Counted from the stretch's first letter, positions 42,138 through 50,820 are shown. The stretch: 52,249 nt of DNA from Lachnospiraceae bacterium UBA7076 (GCA_002493625.1 DKZK01000027.1:109193-161441), one strand, 5' to 3'. Numbers and translations: made by a program. The notes: generated by a model from the sequence alone, not told the origin.

Positions 42138-42161
42138 ACAGAGAGCGCATAAAATAAAAAA

Positions 42162-42193
42162 AGACCCTGAAACATTTTAACGCTTCAGGGTCT
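42162..42193 (-). terminator. Terminator of the 53-aa gene (possibly bidirectional)
   Basis: AGACCCTGAA (42162-42171) and TTCAGGGTCT (42184-42193) form a perfect 10-bp stem. On the minus strand a long U-run follows (TTTTTTTATTTTAT), so it ends the small minus-strand gene; it also sits 25 nt past the plus-strand DUF3137 gene. Confidence 0.8.
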
Positions 42194-42239
42194 ATATTGT
42201 TGCTATTAAGTTCATCTAATGCCTCCGTAAATGTTTTTC

Positions 42240-42401
42240 TTATGCATAAAAGCTTACTGTGCTATCCATTGGGAGCTCCTGCTCCTGCAATTTTTTCAGT
42301 GTTTCCTCAAAGGTTTTCGTCCTTCTTTTTCGTCGCCTAGCATCCTCATCCTTTTTTTGTTTGGGGTTCATGTAGATTGGGGCGACAAACGCCACTCTCA
42401 T
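42240..42401 (-). CDS. Small basic hypothetical protein (53 aa)
   Basis: ATG 42401 has AAGGAGGG just upstream, the best start in the frame; a longer frame reaches 42509 but lacks a ribosome site. The protein begins M-R-V-A-F-V-A-P-I-Y, then a very basic stretch (K-K-D-E-D-A-R-R-R-K-R-R-T-K) and an amphipathic helix ending F-Y-A. It ends before a strong terminator and has its own leader hairpin at 42450. I do not recognise a family. The opposite-strand frame is judged a shadow because it has no ribosome site and crosses this gene's signals. Confidence 0.6.
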   Translation of the reverse strand: MRVAFVAPIYMNPKQKKDEDARRRKRRTKTFEETLKKLQEQELPMDSTVSFYA

Positions 42402-42449
42402 AACCCTCCTTGCTTCGTAGTCTGCTTTTCTCACTCCTTTCTCAGATGT

Positions 42450-42470
42450 CTGTATAGCACCGCTATACAG
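42450..42470 (-). other. Leader hairpin upstream of the 53-aa gene
   Basis: CTGTATAGC-ACC-GCTATACAG is a perfect 9-bp stem with a 3-nt loop. It lies about 50 nt before the start codon in the presumed 5' leader. No U-run follows; it may stabilise the mRNA or be an operator. Confidence 0.5.
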
Positions 42471-42567
42471 CATGTTATTTTCTATTATATATATCGGTTT
42501 TTTATGCAATAAAGTTTACATAAATAAAAGATAATTGTCACAAAAAGTTGGAAAAAAAACTAATACA

Positions 42568-42596
42568 TTGTCTAAATCTTAATTATATTTTATAAT
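42568..42596 (+). promoter_or_regulatory. Promoter of the amino-acid transporter operon
   Basis: TTGTCT (42568-42573), exactly 17 nt, then TATAAT (42591-42596). Transcription would start near 42603, right before the structured leader. Confidence 0.7.
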
Positions 42597-42608
42597 ACAC
42601 TTTAGGTA

Positions 42609-42685
42609 TTTGCGAAACTAAGTTTTTCCATAACTACGTTGTAGAAAATTTACAATTCATATTTTGAAAAAATGTGTTTCGCAAA
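42609..42685 (+). promoter_or_regulatory. Structured 5' leader of the amino-acid transporter operon
   Basis: TTTGCGAAAC (42609-42618) pairs perfectly with GTTTCGCAAA (42676-42685). Inside, TTTTTC can pair with GAAAAA, and CTAC-GTT-GTAG forms a small hairpin at the tip. The closing stem ends 27 nt before the ribosome site. It could be a riboswitch-like leader or a protein-bound element. It does not match a riboswitch class I know. Confidence 0.5.
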
Positions 42686-42721
42686 CGCTCATCGATAAAA
42701 GAAAATCCAAGAAAGGACTAT

Positions 42722-44287
42722 ATGCAGATCATGAGTACATTCAGAAAAAGGGCAAACAAGCCTTTGGCAGTTTTTCTATACATGACTTTAATTCTTTCTC
42801 TGCTCATTACGGGATGCAGCAATAAGGAAAGTCAGACGGAAAATCAGGCGGAAAGCCTGCCATTAAAGGTAAACAATGTAGACGAATTAGAAGGTAAGGT
42901 CATCGGCGTACAGCTCGGTACAACGGGAGACGTTTACGTTACAGACTATGAGGGCGACGATGCGGGAACCGTAGTTGACCGTTTTAACAAGGGAAATGAT
43001 GCCGTCCATGCACTTAAACAGGATAAGGTTGACGCCGTCGTAATCGACGAAGAACCTGCAAAGGCATTTGTCGCCGCAAATCCTGAGCTTGTCATTCTTG
43101 AAGAAGAATTTGCAAATGAGGATTATGCGATATGCGTCTCAAAGGATAACCCGCAGCTTACAGCGGATATAAACGATGCCCTTGCAAAGCTTGGCGCAGA
43201 CGGGACTCTGGACATGATAAAGAAAAACTATACGGGAACGGATGAAGAAAAAGGTCAGTACCCATACATAAAGAAAGATGTTCCCCGTCCAAACGGCACG
43301 TTGGTTGTTGCTACCAACGGCGCATTCAAGCCGTATGAGTATTACGAGAACGGTGTTATGACAGGTCTTGACGTTGACATGATGCAGGCAGTGTGCGATG
43401 AGCTTGGAATGGAGCTTAAGATGGAGGATATGGAATTTGAGTCCATTATAAGCGCCGTACAGTCAGGAAAGGCAGATGCAGGAGCAGCAGGTATGACGGT
43501 TACGGAGGATCGTCTTAAAAACATTGATTTTACGGACTCATACACAAATTCAAAGCAGGTTATCCTTGTGAAGGATCCAAATGTGAAGGTAGAAAAGCTT
43601 TCCATTGTTGAAAAATTCAAGCAGAACTTTGTTGAGGACAACCGTTGGCAGTATCTTACAAAGGGATTGTTAAACACTGTGCTGATTGCATTTTTTGCCG
43701 CTCTTATCGGAATTATTTTAGGCTTTGTGATTGCCATTATACGATCCTGGCATGACAAACACGGCGGACTTGTAATAGCCAATTTCCTGTGCCGTGTGTA
43801 TCTTACCGTTGTGCGGGGTACTCCTGCAATGGTTCAGCTTCTCATAATATATTACGTTATATTTGCAAGCGTAAACGTCAATAAGATTTTGGCGGCGGTA
43901 ATCGCCTTCGGGCTTAATTCGGCTGCCTATGTTGCCGAAATTGTACGTTCGGGAATTATGTCCATTGACAACGGACAGTTCGAAGCCGGAAGAAGCCTTG
44001 GTCTTACATTTACACAGACAATGCGATATATTGTGCTTCCCCAGGCATTTAAAAATGTTCTTCCTGCCCTTGCAAATGAATTTATTGTGCTTATAAAGGA
44101 AACCTCAATAAGCGGATACATCGGTCTTGGCGACCTTACAAAGGGCGGAGATATTATACGAAGCACAACCTACGAGGCATTCTTACCGCTTCTTGCAGTC
44201 GCCGCCATATATCTTGTAATAGTAATGGCTTTAACAGCGGGAGTAAACAGACTGGAAAGGAGGCTTTCTACAGATGGAAAACAATAA
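42722..44287 (+). CDS. GlnP-like permease fused to a circularly permuted binding domain
   Basis: A 521-aa amino-acid ABC transporter subunit. The signal peptide has lipobox I-T-G-C (Cys32). Residues 46-171 are the second half of a type II binding protein (D-E-L-E-G-K-V-I-G-V-Q-L-G-T-T-G-D through D-A-V-V-I-D to D-G-T-L-D-M-I-K-K). Residues 192-284 are the first half (G-T-L-V-V-A-T-N-G through A-G-M-T-V-T-E-D-R to V-I-L-V-K). The halves are therefore in reversed order. A HisM/GlnP permease (about 312-515) follows, with the EAA loop E-A-G-R-S-L-G-L. ATG 42722 has AAAGGA upstream; ATG 42731 is possible. The ATPase gene overlaps by 14 nt. The substrate is probably glutamine or another polar amino acid. 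Confidence 0.9.
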   Translation: MQIMSTFRKRANKPLAVFLYMTLILSLLITGCSNKESQTENQAESLPLKVNNVDELEGKVIGVQLGTTGDVYVTDYEGDDAGTVVDRFNKGNDAVHALKQDKVDAVVIDEEPAKAFVAANPELVILEEEFANEDYAICVSKDNPQLTADINDALAKLGADGTLDMIKKNYTGTDEEKGQYPYIKKDVPRPNGTLVVATNGAFKPYEYYENGVMTGLDVDMMQAVCDELGMELKMEDMEFESIISAVQSGKADAGAAGMTVTEDRLKNIDFTDSYTNSKQVILVKDPNVKVEKLSIVEKFKQNFVEDNRWQYLTKGLLNTVLIAFFAALIGIILGFVIAIIRSWHDKHGGLVIANFLCRVYLTVVRGTPAMVQLLIIYYVIFASVNVNKILAAVIAFGLNSAAYVAEIVRSGIMSIDNGQFEAGRSLGLTFTQTMRYIVLPQAFKNVLPALANEFIVLIKETSISGYIGLGDLTKGGDIIRSTTYEAFLPLLAVAAIYLVIVMALTAGVNRLERRLSTDGKQ

Positions 44288-45023
44288 TAATAGACAGATT
44301 TTATTAGAGGTAACTGACCTTGAAAAGCATTTCGGTGAAAATAAGGTTTTGCAGGGAATAAACACTACCGTAAGCAAGGGGGACGTCATAGCAATTGTAG
44401 GTCCCTCAGGCTGCGGCAAATCCACGTTTTTACGCTCCCTAAACTTACTGGAGGAGCCTACGGGAGGCACCATTAAATTTGAAGGGGTAAACATTACCGA
44501 CAAGACTGTAAACATAAACAAGATGCGTGAAAAGATAGGAATGGTTTTCCAGCAGTTCAATCTTTTCCCTAACATGACAATAAAGAAAAATATTACGCTT
44601 GCTCCAGTGAAGCTTGGCAAAATGTCTCAGGAGGAGGCAGACAAAAAGGCGGACGAGCTTCTTTTACAAGTCGGACTTCCCGATAAGGCAGACGCTTATC
44701 CATCCACACTTTCAGGCGGTCAGAAGCAGCGTATCGCCATAGCCCGCTCCCTTGCCATGCAGCCGGACATCATGCTGTTTGACGAGCCTACCTCGGCGCT
44801 TGACCCTGAGATGGTCGGCGAGGTTTTAAGCCTTATGAAGCAGCTTGCAAATGACGGTATGACAATGATTATCGTGACACATGAAATGGGCTTTGCCCGT
44901 GAGGTTTCCAACAGGGTTATGTTTTTCTATGACGGCGTGATTGCCGAGGAAAGCGCGCCGAAGGAATTTTTTGATAATCCGAAAAATCCGAGACTGAAGG
45001 ATTTTCTGTCAAAGGTTTTGTAA
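44274..45023 (+). CDS. glnQ: Polar amino-acid ABC transporter ATPase (GlnQ type)
   Basis: A 249-aa ATPase: Walker A G-P-S-G-C-G-K-S-T, Q-loop V-F-Q-Q-F-N-L-F, signature L-S-G-G-Q-K-Q-R, Walker B L-F-D-E-P-T-S-A-L-D-P-E, switch His in V-T-H-E-M. The E-M-V-G-E-V-L motif after Walker B is typical of GlnQ/HisP ATPases. Coupled by overlap to the fused permease gene. The unit ends at a 175-bp palindrome. Confidence 0.93.
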   Translation: MENNNNRQILLEVTDLEKHFGENKVLQGINTTVSKGDVIAIVGPSGCGKSTFLRSLNLLEEPTGGTIKFEGVNITDKTVNINKMREKIGMVFQQFNLFPNMTIKKNITLAPVKLGKMSQEEADKKADELLLQVGLPDKADAYPSTLSGGQKQRIAIARSLAMQPDIMLFDEPTSALDPEMVGEVLSLMKQLANDGMTMIIVTHEMGFAREVSNRVMFFYDGVIAEESAPKEFFDNPKNPRLKDFLSKVL

Positions 45024-45043
45024 AACGCAGCGGTGCTTACACT

Positions 45044-45218
45044 GCCGGTCTGACATGGCTTGTATCGCAAATGAAAACACGCTTTCGCTCGATTCGAACG
45101 TAGCAGTACTAAAAATTGCCAGCTTAAGATATCTCTATATAGAAATATCTTAAGCTGGCAATTTAAGTACTGACGTTCTCAGACGGTTTTCATTTGCGAT
45201 ACAACCATGCAGACCGGC
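45044..45218. repeat. 175-bp palindrome, second repeat family copy 2
   Basis: Outer arms of about 33 bp (GCCGGTCTG...GCAAATGAAAAC at 45044-45078 against 45186-45218) differ only by small indels. A perfect inner stem TTGCCAGCTTAAGATAT/ATATCTTAAGCTGGCAA is flanked by AGTACT motifs on both sides. Part of its flank (AAAACCGTCTGAGAACGTC on the minus strand) matches the terminator at 18678. It lies between the convergent glnQ and Hpt genes and can terminate both. Confidence 0.85.
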
Positions 45219-45228
45219 AATTTGTCTG

Positions 45229-45582
45229 CTATAATGTTTTAAGTACTGCCACAACTCTTTCGTACTCTGCCTTTACCTTTGGCAGGTCAGAATCGATTTT
45301 ATCACCATTACCGTTTCTCAGAAGCTCAACTACCGTACATACATTTTCGTACAGGGTATCCAATGAAAGATTTCCGCACACGCCCTTTAATGTATGCGCC
45401 GCCTTAAATGCATCCTCGTATCTTTTTTCTGCAACTGCCGTAAGCATTTCCTCATAGTTAGTGTCCTGTGGAAATTTTTTTAAAAACCTTTCCAACAACT
45501 GTTCGTTATTCATGAACCTTTCCATGGCAGTTTCTATATTTACACCTGCATCCAATAATTTTTGTCTTAAAACATCTTCCAT
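45229..45582 (-). CDS. Hpt phosphotransfer protein
   Basis: A 117-aa four-helix-bundle protein. The phospho-accepting His63 is in A-A-H-T-L-K-G-V-C-G-N-L, the Hpt signature. It has no other domain. It passes phosphate between receiver domains in multistep relays. It lies 149 nt downstream of a hybrid kinase with two receivers, the obvious partner. AGGAGG stands 11 nt before the ATG, on the long side. Confidence 0.92.
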   Translation of the reverse strand: MEDVLRQKLLDAGVNIETAMERFMNNEQLLERFLKKFPQDTNYEEMLTAVAEKRYEDAFKAAHTLKGVCGNLSLDTLYENVCTVVELLRNGNGDKIDSDLPKVKAEYERVVAVLKTL

Positions 45583-45730
45583 TCTGAATTTATATCCTCC
45601 TATTTTGGGTAATACATGTCAACCTTACAGCTACATCGTACATAAAATATTTATTATGACTTATACTTTAATACTTTCCTATTTTTCTGTCAAGTATTGT
45701 CAGCCAATTATAAAAATGACAAAAGCCTTA

Positions 45731-48274
45731 TTATCCAATATACCTTTTTAAAATCTCAAGCATAATACTCATATTTATCGGTTTAGAGACATGAGTATTC
45801 ATTCCGCATTCCAGACACTTTTGTATATCCTCGGAAAATGCGTCCGCCGTAAATGCAATAATAGGAATATTTGCATCCTCCCTTGGAAGCGCACGTATAT
45901 GTTTTGTTGCCTCAAAACCATCCATAACAGGCATTCTAAGGTCCATCAGAATAATATCGTAATATCCAACAGAAGCCGCATTAAATTTATTCACACAAAT
46001 CTGCCCATTTTCTGCACGTTCAAGAAGGAATCCGTAATTTGATAAAAGCGCCTCGGCAATCTCCCAATTCATATCATGATCCTCTGCAATAAGCATGCGT
46101 TTTCCCGTGTAGTCCTGTTGTTTTTCAACGGAAGCAAACTTTTTTTGGTGCTCCTCATCTTCAAAATGTACCAGTTCATGATACAGGGTAGACTTAAATA
46201 ACGGCTTTGAAATAAAGCAGCTTACACCGGCTGTTTTTGCTTCCTCCTCTATTTCATCCCAATCATATGCCGTGGTAAAAAGAATCGGGACAACATCTGT
46301 TATGCATTTTTTCATCTGCCTTGCAGTTTCTACCCCATTCATGCCGGGCATTTTCCAGTCAATCAGGATAATATTATAGTCGTTACCTTCCCTATGGCGT
46401 TTTTCTGCCATATGTACAGCCTGCGCCCCCTCTGTCGTCCACTCCGGATTTGTGCCCAGCTGCTTTAAATTTTCAGCAGTCGTTTTGCATATCTGTTCAT
46501 TATCATCAACGATGAGTATATCCCATTTTGGAAGCTTCATATCCTGCGTATTCTCGTTTGAACGCTCAAAATCCAATATGACATGGAATTTGCTTCCCTC
46601 TCCAGGCACGCTTTCAATTTCTATGCTGCCCTTCATTTTATCAATAATGTATTTTGTTATCGTCATTCCAAGTCCGGTACCCTCTGTTCTCTCAACTCTC
46701 TTATTATCCTCCCTCTCAAAGGAATCAAATATCTTTTCCTGAAATTCCTTTGTCATACCAATTCCCGTATCCTTCACAATAAAATGCGTGCAGACAAATT
46801 TATCTCCTACCTCGGAGTTTTTCTGATAAAGCTCAATCGTAACCTCTCCTTCTTCAGGCGTAAACTTTATTGCATTGGACAAAAGATTCATTATTACCTG
46901 ATTCAGTCGCACTCCATCACAGTAAACCTCCTCGGCAATTATGTCATGAACCATTATATCAAAGCGCAGCCTTTTTTCCTTTATCTGCGAAGATACAATG
47001 CTCATCATACTGTCAAGGCTTTCTCTTAATGACACAAGAGAATTATTCAGTGTCATTTTTCCGCTCTCTATTTTTGACATGTCAAGCACATCATTGATAA
47101 GTCCCAAAAGATGCTTATTTGAGGTCGTAATTTTTGCAAGGCAGTCCTTTACGGTTTCAGGATTATCAATGTTGGCAACTGCTATTGCCGTCATTCCCGT
47201 TATGGCATTCATCGGGGTTCTTATGTCATGGCTCATATTTGATAAAAATTCGCTTTTGGCGCGGTTTGCACGTTCTGCCTCCTGTCTTGCCGCGATTAAG
47301 CTTTTCATCTGTTTTATTAATAAAAAGAAATACCATGCAAAAACAACAAACAGTACGACCATAATAACTGCGCAGGCAATAACGGCATCAGCTAAATGTT
47401 TTTTTCCTAAATCCTGTATAGTCTCATCCAATGTGCTGCGAAACATTACAGTTGTGAGATACCATTCTGAATCCTCAAGAAGTTTAAAATAAACATTCCG
47501 CCTCTGCCCTTCTATATTTCCTATTACGGCATATTCCTCTTTATTTGAAATGGCATTTTTAAAATCATCCCTTACCTGCTCTGCCGTTTTACCATCGTAC
47601 GTACCCGTCATTACTATATCAAAATAATTATCACCCTCTACATCCCCGTTTTTCAGAACAAAGCTGCCGTCTTCCCGTATAATGTCAAAATGGACAAGTG
47701 ACTCACTCCCATCAAACGCTATTGTATAGTTAATAAATTCCATCGGTATGCCCGCAATAAGCGCAAGACTTTCTTCTCCGTTTTTCATGGGATAAGCAGC
47801 CGGAACTCCTGTAATTATAAGCTCCTCCCCGGACTTTGTTCTTCCTGCAACAAGCTTGTCTTTATTTTCATGCAGCGACTCATTAAAAGGCTCCTCGTTT
47901 ATAATTTCAACCGGCTCACCGTAAATAATATCTATCGAACCATCTTCCGCATAAAGGGCAAGATACTCAATGCTCCTTATCTCCCCGCTTAACGTCATCT
48001 CATCAACAAACTCCTGATTAAATTCCTCCACCGATTCAGGAGGTGTCCTCGTAACAATTGCCTCCAGCATAGATATACGCAAATCCATTATAGAAGTAAA
48101 ATGAGAGCTTATCTGGTTGCTCATTTCCTTCATGTAGAGTTCACCAACCTCATACATTGCATCATCATTTTGCTCATCCATATATTGTATCATCTTAGAA
48201 AATACAATGACGCATATAAGCATCATAATTATGACGCTACCACCTAAAAAAAATATTTTTCTTTTGTTTTTCAT
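45731..48274 (-). CDS. Hybrid sensor histidine kinase with two receiver domains
   Basis: An 847-aa protein. Membrane helix (about 10-30), extracellular sensor domain (about 31-290, Cache-like), second helix (about 295-320), HisKA with S-H-D-I-R-T-P-M-N, HATPase with N-box M-N-L-L-S-N-A-I-K-F, G1 K-D-T-G-I-G-M and G2 G-T-G-L-G-M-T, then receiver 1 (D-I-L-I-V-D-D-N, phospho-Asp in L-I-D-W-K-M-P-G) and receiver 2 (L-I-A-E-D-H-D, phospho-Asp in L-M-D-L-R-M-P-V). Both receivers keep their Asp and Lys. GGAGG suits ATG 48274 better than ATG 48283, which touches it. The separate Hpt gene downstream completes a relay; no output regulator is nearby. Confidence 0.93.
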   Translation of the reverse strand: MKNKRKIFFLGGSVIIMMLICVIVFSKMIQYMDEQNDDAMYEVGELYMKEMSNQISSHFTSIMDLRISMLEAIVTRTPPESVEEFNQEFVDEMTLSGEIRSIEYLALYAEDGSIDIIYGEPVEIINEEPFNESLHENKDKLVAGRTKSGEELIITGVPAAYPMKNGEESLALIAGIPMEFINYTIAFDGSESLVHFDIIREDGSFVLKNGDVEGDNYFDIVMTGTYDGKTAEQVRDDFKNAISNKEEYAVIGNIEGQRRNVYFKLLEDSEWYLTTVMFRSTLDETIQDLGKKHLADAVIACAVIMVVLFVVFAWYFFLLIKQMKSLIAARQEAERANRAKSEFLSNMSHDIRTPMNAITGMTAIAVANIDNPETVKDCLAKITTSNKHLLGLINDVLDMSKIESGKMTLNNSLVSLRESLDSMMSIVSSQIKEKRLRFDIMVHDIIAEEVYCDGVRLNQVIMNLLSNAIKFTPEEGEVTIELYQKNSEVGDKFVCTHFIVKDTGIGMTKEFQEKIFDSFEREDNKRVERTEGTGLGMTITKYIIDKMKGSIEIESVPGEGSKFHVILDFERSNENTQDMKLPKWDILIVDDNEQICKTTAENLKQLGTNPEWTTEGAQAVHMAEKRHREGNDYNIILIDWKMPGMNGVETARQMKKCITDVVPILFTTAYDWDEIEEEAKTAGVSCFISKPLFKSTLYHELVHFEDEEHQKKFASVEKQQDYTGKRMLIAEDHDMNWEIAEALLSNYGFLLERAENGQICVNKFNAASVGYYDIILMDLRMPVMDGFEATKHIRALPREDANIPIIAFTADAFSEDIQKCLECGMNTHVSKPINMSIMLEILKRYIG

Positions 48275-48498
48275 GGCAATCATCCTCCAAGCAAAACCCT
48301 AAATTATAATTACATATTATATTTTTTATACCATGCGGTCAAGTCTGTTTTTGTTGATTTCAGGGAGCTATTACCTTACAATTTTATGCTGTATGCTGCG
48401 TCCTATGGCTCTGCCTCCGGACATACTTTTATTCACAATCCTTTTTTTGCAAACATCATACCTGACCGTATACCTGCAGTTCAGGAAATATGTCAATA

Positions 48499-49026
48499 TT
48501 ATCGGGGATTTTTTATGCAGGTCACATATTCCGTTCTTATATCGTCCATCAGCACCCAGTGCATGTCCTTTAATGTATGATGATATGTAAATCCGCATTT
48601 TTCCTGCACTCTTTTTGATTTTTCATTTCCTTCAAAATATCCGCACCATATTTTTTCAAGCCTCAAATCAGAAAAGCCGTATCGAAGCAGTTCATTTACC
48701 GCTTCCGGAATTATCCCCTGTCCCCAGAACGGTACTCCAAGCCAGTAGCTTACCTCTCCCTCCGTATCAGGAAGCCTTAAATTGCTCGCTTGACCTATGG
48801 TAATTGCCGCACAGCCTATCGGTTTCCCATCCTCCTTCAGGCAGACCGCATATATACCATCACCAGAAAAAACAGTTTTTATAATTTCTCTGCTGTTTTC
48901 CACACTCGTATGGGGAGGCCATCCTGCAATGGGACCGACTCTTGGATCCTTTGCATATTTATATAGTTCCTCCGCATCTGATATCTGCCACGGACGGAGT
49001 ATCAGTCGTTTTGTTGTGAGCTGCAT
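48499..49026 (-). CDS. GNAT acetyltransferase (RimJ/RimL type)
   Basis: A 175-aa Acetyltransf_3 protein. It begins L-T-T-K-R-L-I-L-R-P-W, has the P-x-x-G-W-P-P-H motif common in this branch, G-E-V-S-Y-W-L-G-V-P-F-W-G-Q-G-I (acetyl-CoA pyrophosphate loop region), and E-G-N-E-K-S-K-R-V-Q-E-K-C-G-F. It transfers acetyl from acetyl-CoA to an amine, often a protein N-terminus or a small molecule; the target is unknown. The ribosome site AAGGAGG is excellent. It appears monocistronic. The 214 bp to the hybrid kinase start hold no convincing gene. Confidence 0.92.
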   Translation of the reverse strand: MQLTTKRLILRPWQISDAEELYKYAKDPRVGPIAGWPPHTSVENSREIIKTVFSGDGIYAVCLKEDGKPIGCAAITIGQASNLRLPDTEGEVSYWLGVPFWGQGIIPEAVNELLRYGFSDLRLEKIWCGYFEGNEKSKRVQEKCGFTYHHTLKDMHWVLMDDIRTEYVTCIKNPR

Positions 49027-49166
49027 GTTACGAACCTCCTTCAGTCTGTATTGGTTTTCAAAGTTTATCTCTATATAAGCAATGCGTCAATTATTTTCCT
49101 GTGCCGTATGAAACCTCCACGGCTCCTGCATATAATAAAATTATAAGCTTCATGTACAAAAAATAC

Positions 49167-49229
49167 AAGGGGCTGCCGCAATAATATCACATCATGTATT
49201 ATTATCCGATATTATTGCTTCAGCCCTTT
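49167..49229 (-). terminator. Terminator after the CmpB-type gene (GCTGxCGC hairpin)
   Basis: AAGGGGCTG (from 49167) pairs with CAGCCCTTT (to 49229) with one mismatch, and an inner AATAATATC/GATATTATT stem is perfect. It touches the stop codon of the upstream minus-strand gene. Its end sequence matches the GCTGTCGC hairpin family. Confidence 0.7.
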
Positions 49230-49767
49230 AAAATGTTATACCTCGTCCCATATTGGGATAAAATAATGAAATGCCAAAATCCAAAATCATCATACTGCCA
49301 AAAAACATACAGATTTTTTTCTGCGCCGACAGGGACATTTTCTGAATCTGCCTGTCCATATATGGCGCAAGCAGCCGTATGAGAAAATATCCGGCAAATC
49401 CAAAGGCAAAAATAGCAGGCAGGTATATACGACCTTTTAAACTAAAAAGCCCGGTTCCGTAATCCCACCATTTTCTGTGAAACAGTTTCTCCAACACTAC
49501 CGCTGCGGTATATTCCATCACGGTGCATATAGCTGCGCTCCCAAGAAAAATTTTCCAAAAGGAGCTTTGCCCATTTCCAAATACATATATTAACAAAATA
49601 CTTCCCGTTCCGTAAAGGGGCAGCCAAAAGCCATGCAGAAAGCCTCTGTTTACAAATTCTCCTACCTCGGTCATTGTAATCAGCCCCTCCCATATCCATG
49701 CTCCATGGGAAATTACAATAAACATAATGATAATTGACAATGTGGAATATTTTTTACGCATTTCCAT
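49228..49767 (-). CDS. CmpB-type putative ABC-transporter permease family protein
   Basis: A 179-aa membrane protein with about five helices. It matches the ABC_trans_CmpB family (DUF1113) by W-E-G-L-I, G-F-W-L-P-L-Y-G-T-G-S, the M-E-Y-T-A-A motif and W-W-D-Y. Despite the name, the transport role is not proven. ATG 49767 follows AAGGAG at 8 nt; the frame extends to 49797 without a better site. It lies 75 nt downstream of another membrane-protein gene in the BlaI/M56 cluster. Confidence 0.83.
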   Translation of the reverse strand: MEMRKKYSTLSIIIMFIVISHGAWIWEGLITMTEVGEFVNRGFLHGFWLPLYGTGSILLIYVFGNGQSSFWKIFLGSAAICTVMEYTAAVVLEKLFHRKWWDYGTGLFSLKGRIYLPAIFAFGFAGYFLIRLLAPYMDRQIQKMSLSAQKKICMFFGSMMILDFGISLFYPNMGRGITF

Positions 49768-49842
49768 AAAAAAGTCTCCTTCGCAAACGTCAGCCATTCC
49801 AAATTTTATGTCAATATCAGTTTATGTAATTTTTATTGTTTT

Positions 49843-50820
49843 TTACTGTTTATTTTTTCCATTCAGAAGCCTGAATATCAAGGCGGTCACACACCCCGAT
49901 ATAATTATTATAATTATATCAACAGGCGCTAACACCAAAGAGGAAATTTCCTCAAAGAAAAATCCATTTCCAAAACGATAAAGATTACCGTCGAGCAAAA
50001 TCATTTCTCCCACATACATAATCAAAGTCATAAGCGAGGACAGCACAGCAGGAACAACGACCGATATGCCTGTTTTTTTACCGAGAAGAAACGAGCCTGC
50101 ATATATTCCGACCGTTACGCCCAGCAGAATGAAAAATACTGCCATAAGAGTTGCCGACAGGGACGACACCTGAATATTTCCGTCTCTCCAGAAAGCTGTA
50201 AAGCATGCAAGAATACACAACCCGAGAAATGCAACAGATGAAACCAACTGTAAGACAAGCGCCTTAATTCTCTTTTTTTCACCTGTTTTTATCGCCTGTG
50301 CAAAGCCATATATGCAGTTCAGAAGTGAGAAAATAATAACAAGGGATATTATGTAAAAATGCAGCTTAAAGGCGGGATTGTAGTCACCCATTAAAATTTC
50401 CACCGGCGTTTTGTTAGTTACTGTCGTCACATAGCCGTATTCTTCCGGAGGTATGTACACACACGTAAACATCTGCCAGTCATCAAGCTGTACAACAGTT
50501 TCAGCCGTCTCCACCACAACCTTTTGTTCAAACAGCAATTCAAGCGCAAAGAACACTCCGGCTGAGATGAAAGTTCCGCCAACAAGAGCAAACCGCTTTA
50601 ACAGCTTTATCCACAATGGCATTAAAAGAACGCCAATTATAACAGCAATGGATATCGGGGTGTATGGGATAATATATTTGGGATAGTTTTCTTTTAAAAC
50701 GGTTCCGTCAGTAATCATGTCCGTAATTACCCGCACTCCCATCAGGAGCGGATAAATTGAGGCGATAAGAACGCCAAGACAGGAAATCAGATAATATCGG
50801 TTAAATTGTTTATTTTTCAT
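49843..50820 (-). CDS. Hypothetical polytopic membrane protein (325 aa)
   Basis: About eight hydrophobic segments with an outside loop of about 50 residues after the third (V-V-V-E-T-A-E-T to Y-N-P-A-F-K). The loop holds a conserved-looking Y-I-P-P-E-E-Y-G-Y. No known family is recognised. ATG 50820 follows AAAGGAG at 7 nt. It lies 13 nt behind the M56 gene, so it belongs to the BlaI/M56 operon. Because the M56 protein here lacks a sensor domain, this protein could be a sensing or immunity partner; that is inference only. Confidence 0.7.
   Translation of the reverse strand: MKNKQFNRYYLISCLGVLIASIYPLLMGVRVITDMITDGTVLKENYPKYIIPYTPISIAVIIGVLLMPLWIKLLKRFALVGGTFISAGVFFALELLFEQKVVVETAETVVQLDDWQMFTCVYIPPEEYGYVTTVTNKTPVEILMGDYNPAFKLHFYIISLVIIFSLLNCIYGFAQAIKTGEKKRIKALVLQLVSSVAFLGLCILACFTAFWRDGNIQVSSLSATLMAVFFILLGVTVGIYAGSFLLGKKTGISVVVPAVLSSLMTLIMYVGEMILLDGNLYRFGNGFFFEEISSLVLAPVDIIIIIISGCVTALIFRLLNGKNKQ

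Noticed and set aside
48333..48590. A hydrophobic 85-codon plus-strand frame in the gap between hybrid kinase and GNAT
   Set aside because: No ribosome site, overlaps the GNAT coding end, and no homology-like pattern; I see no gene in 48284-48498.
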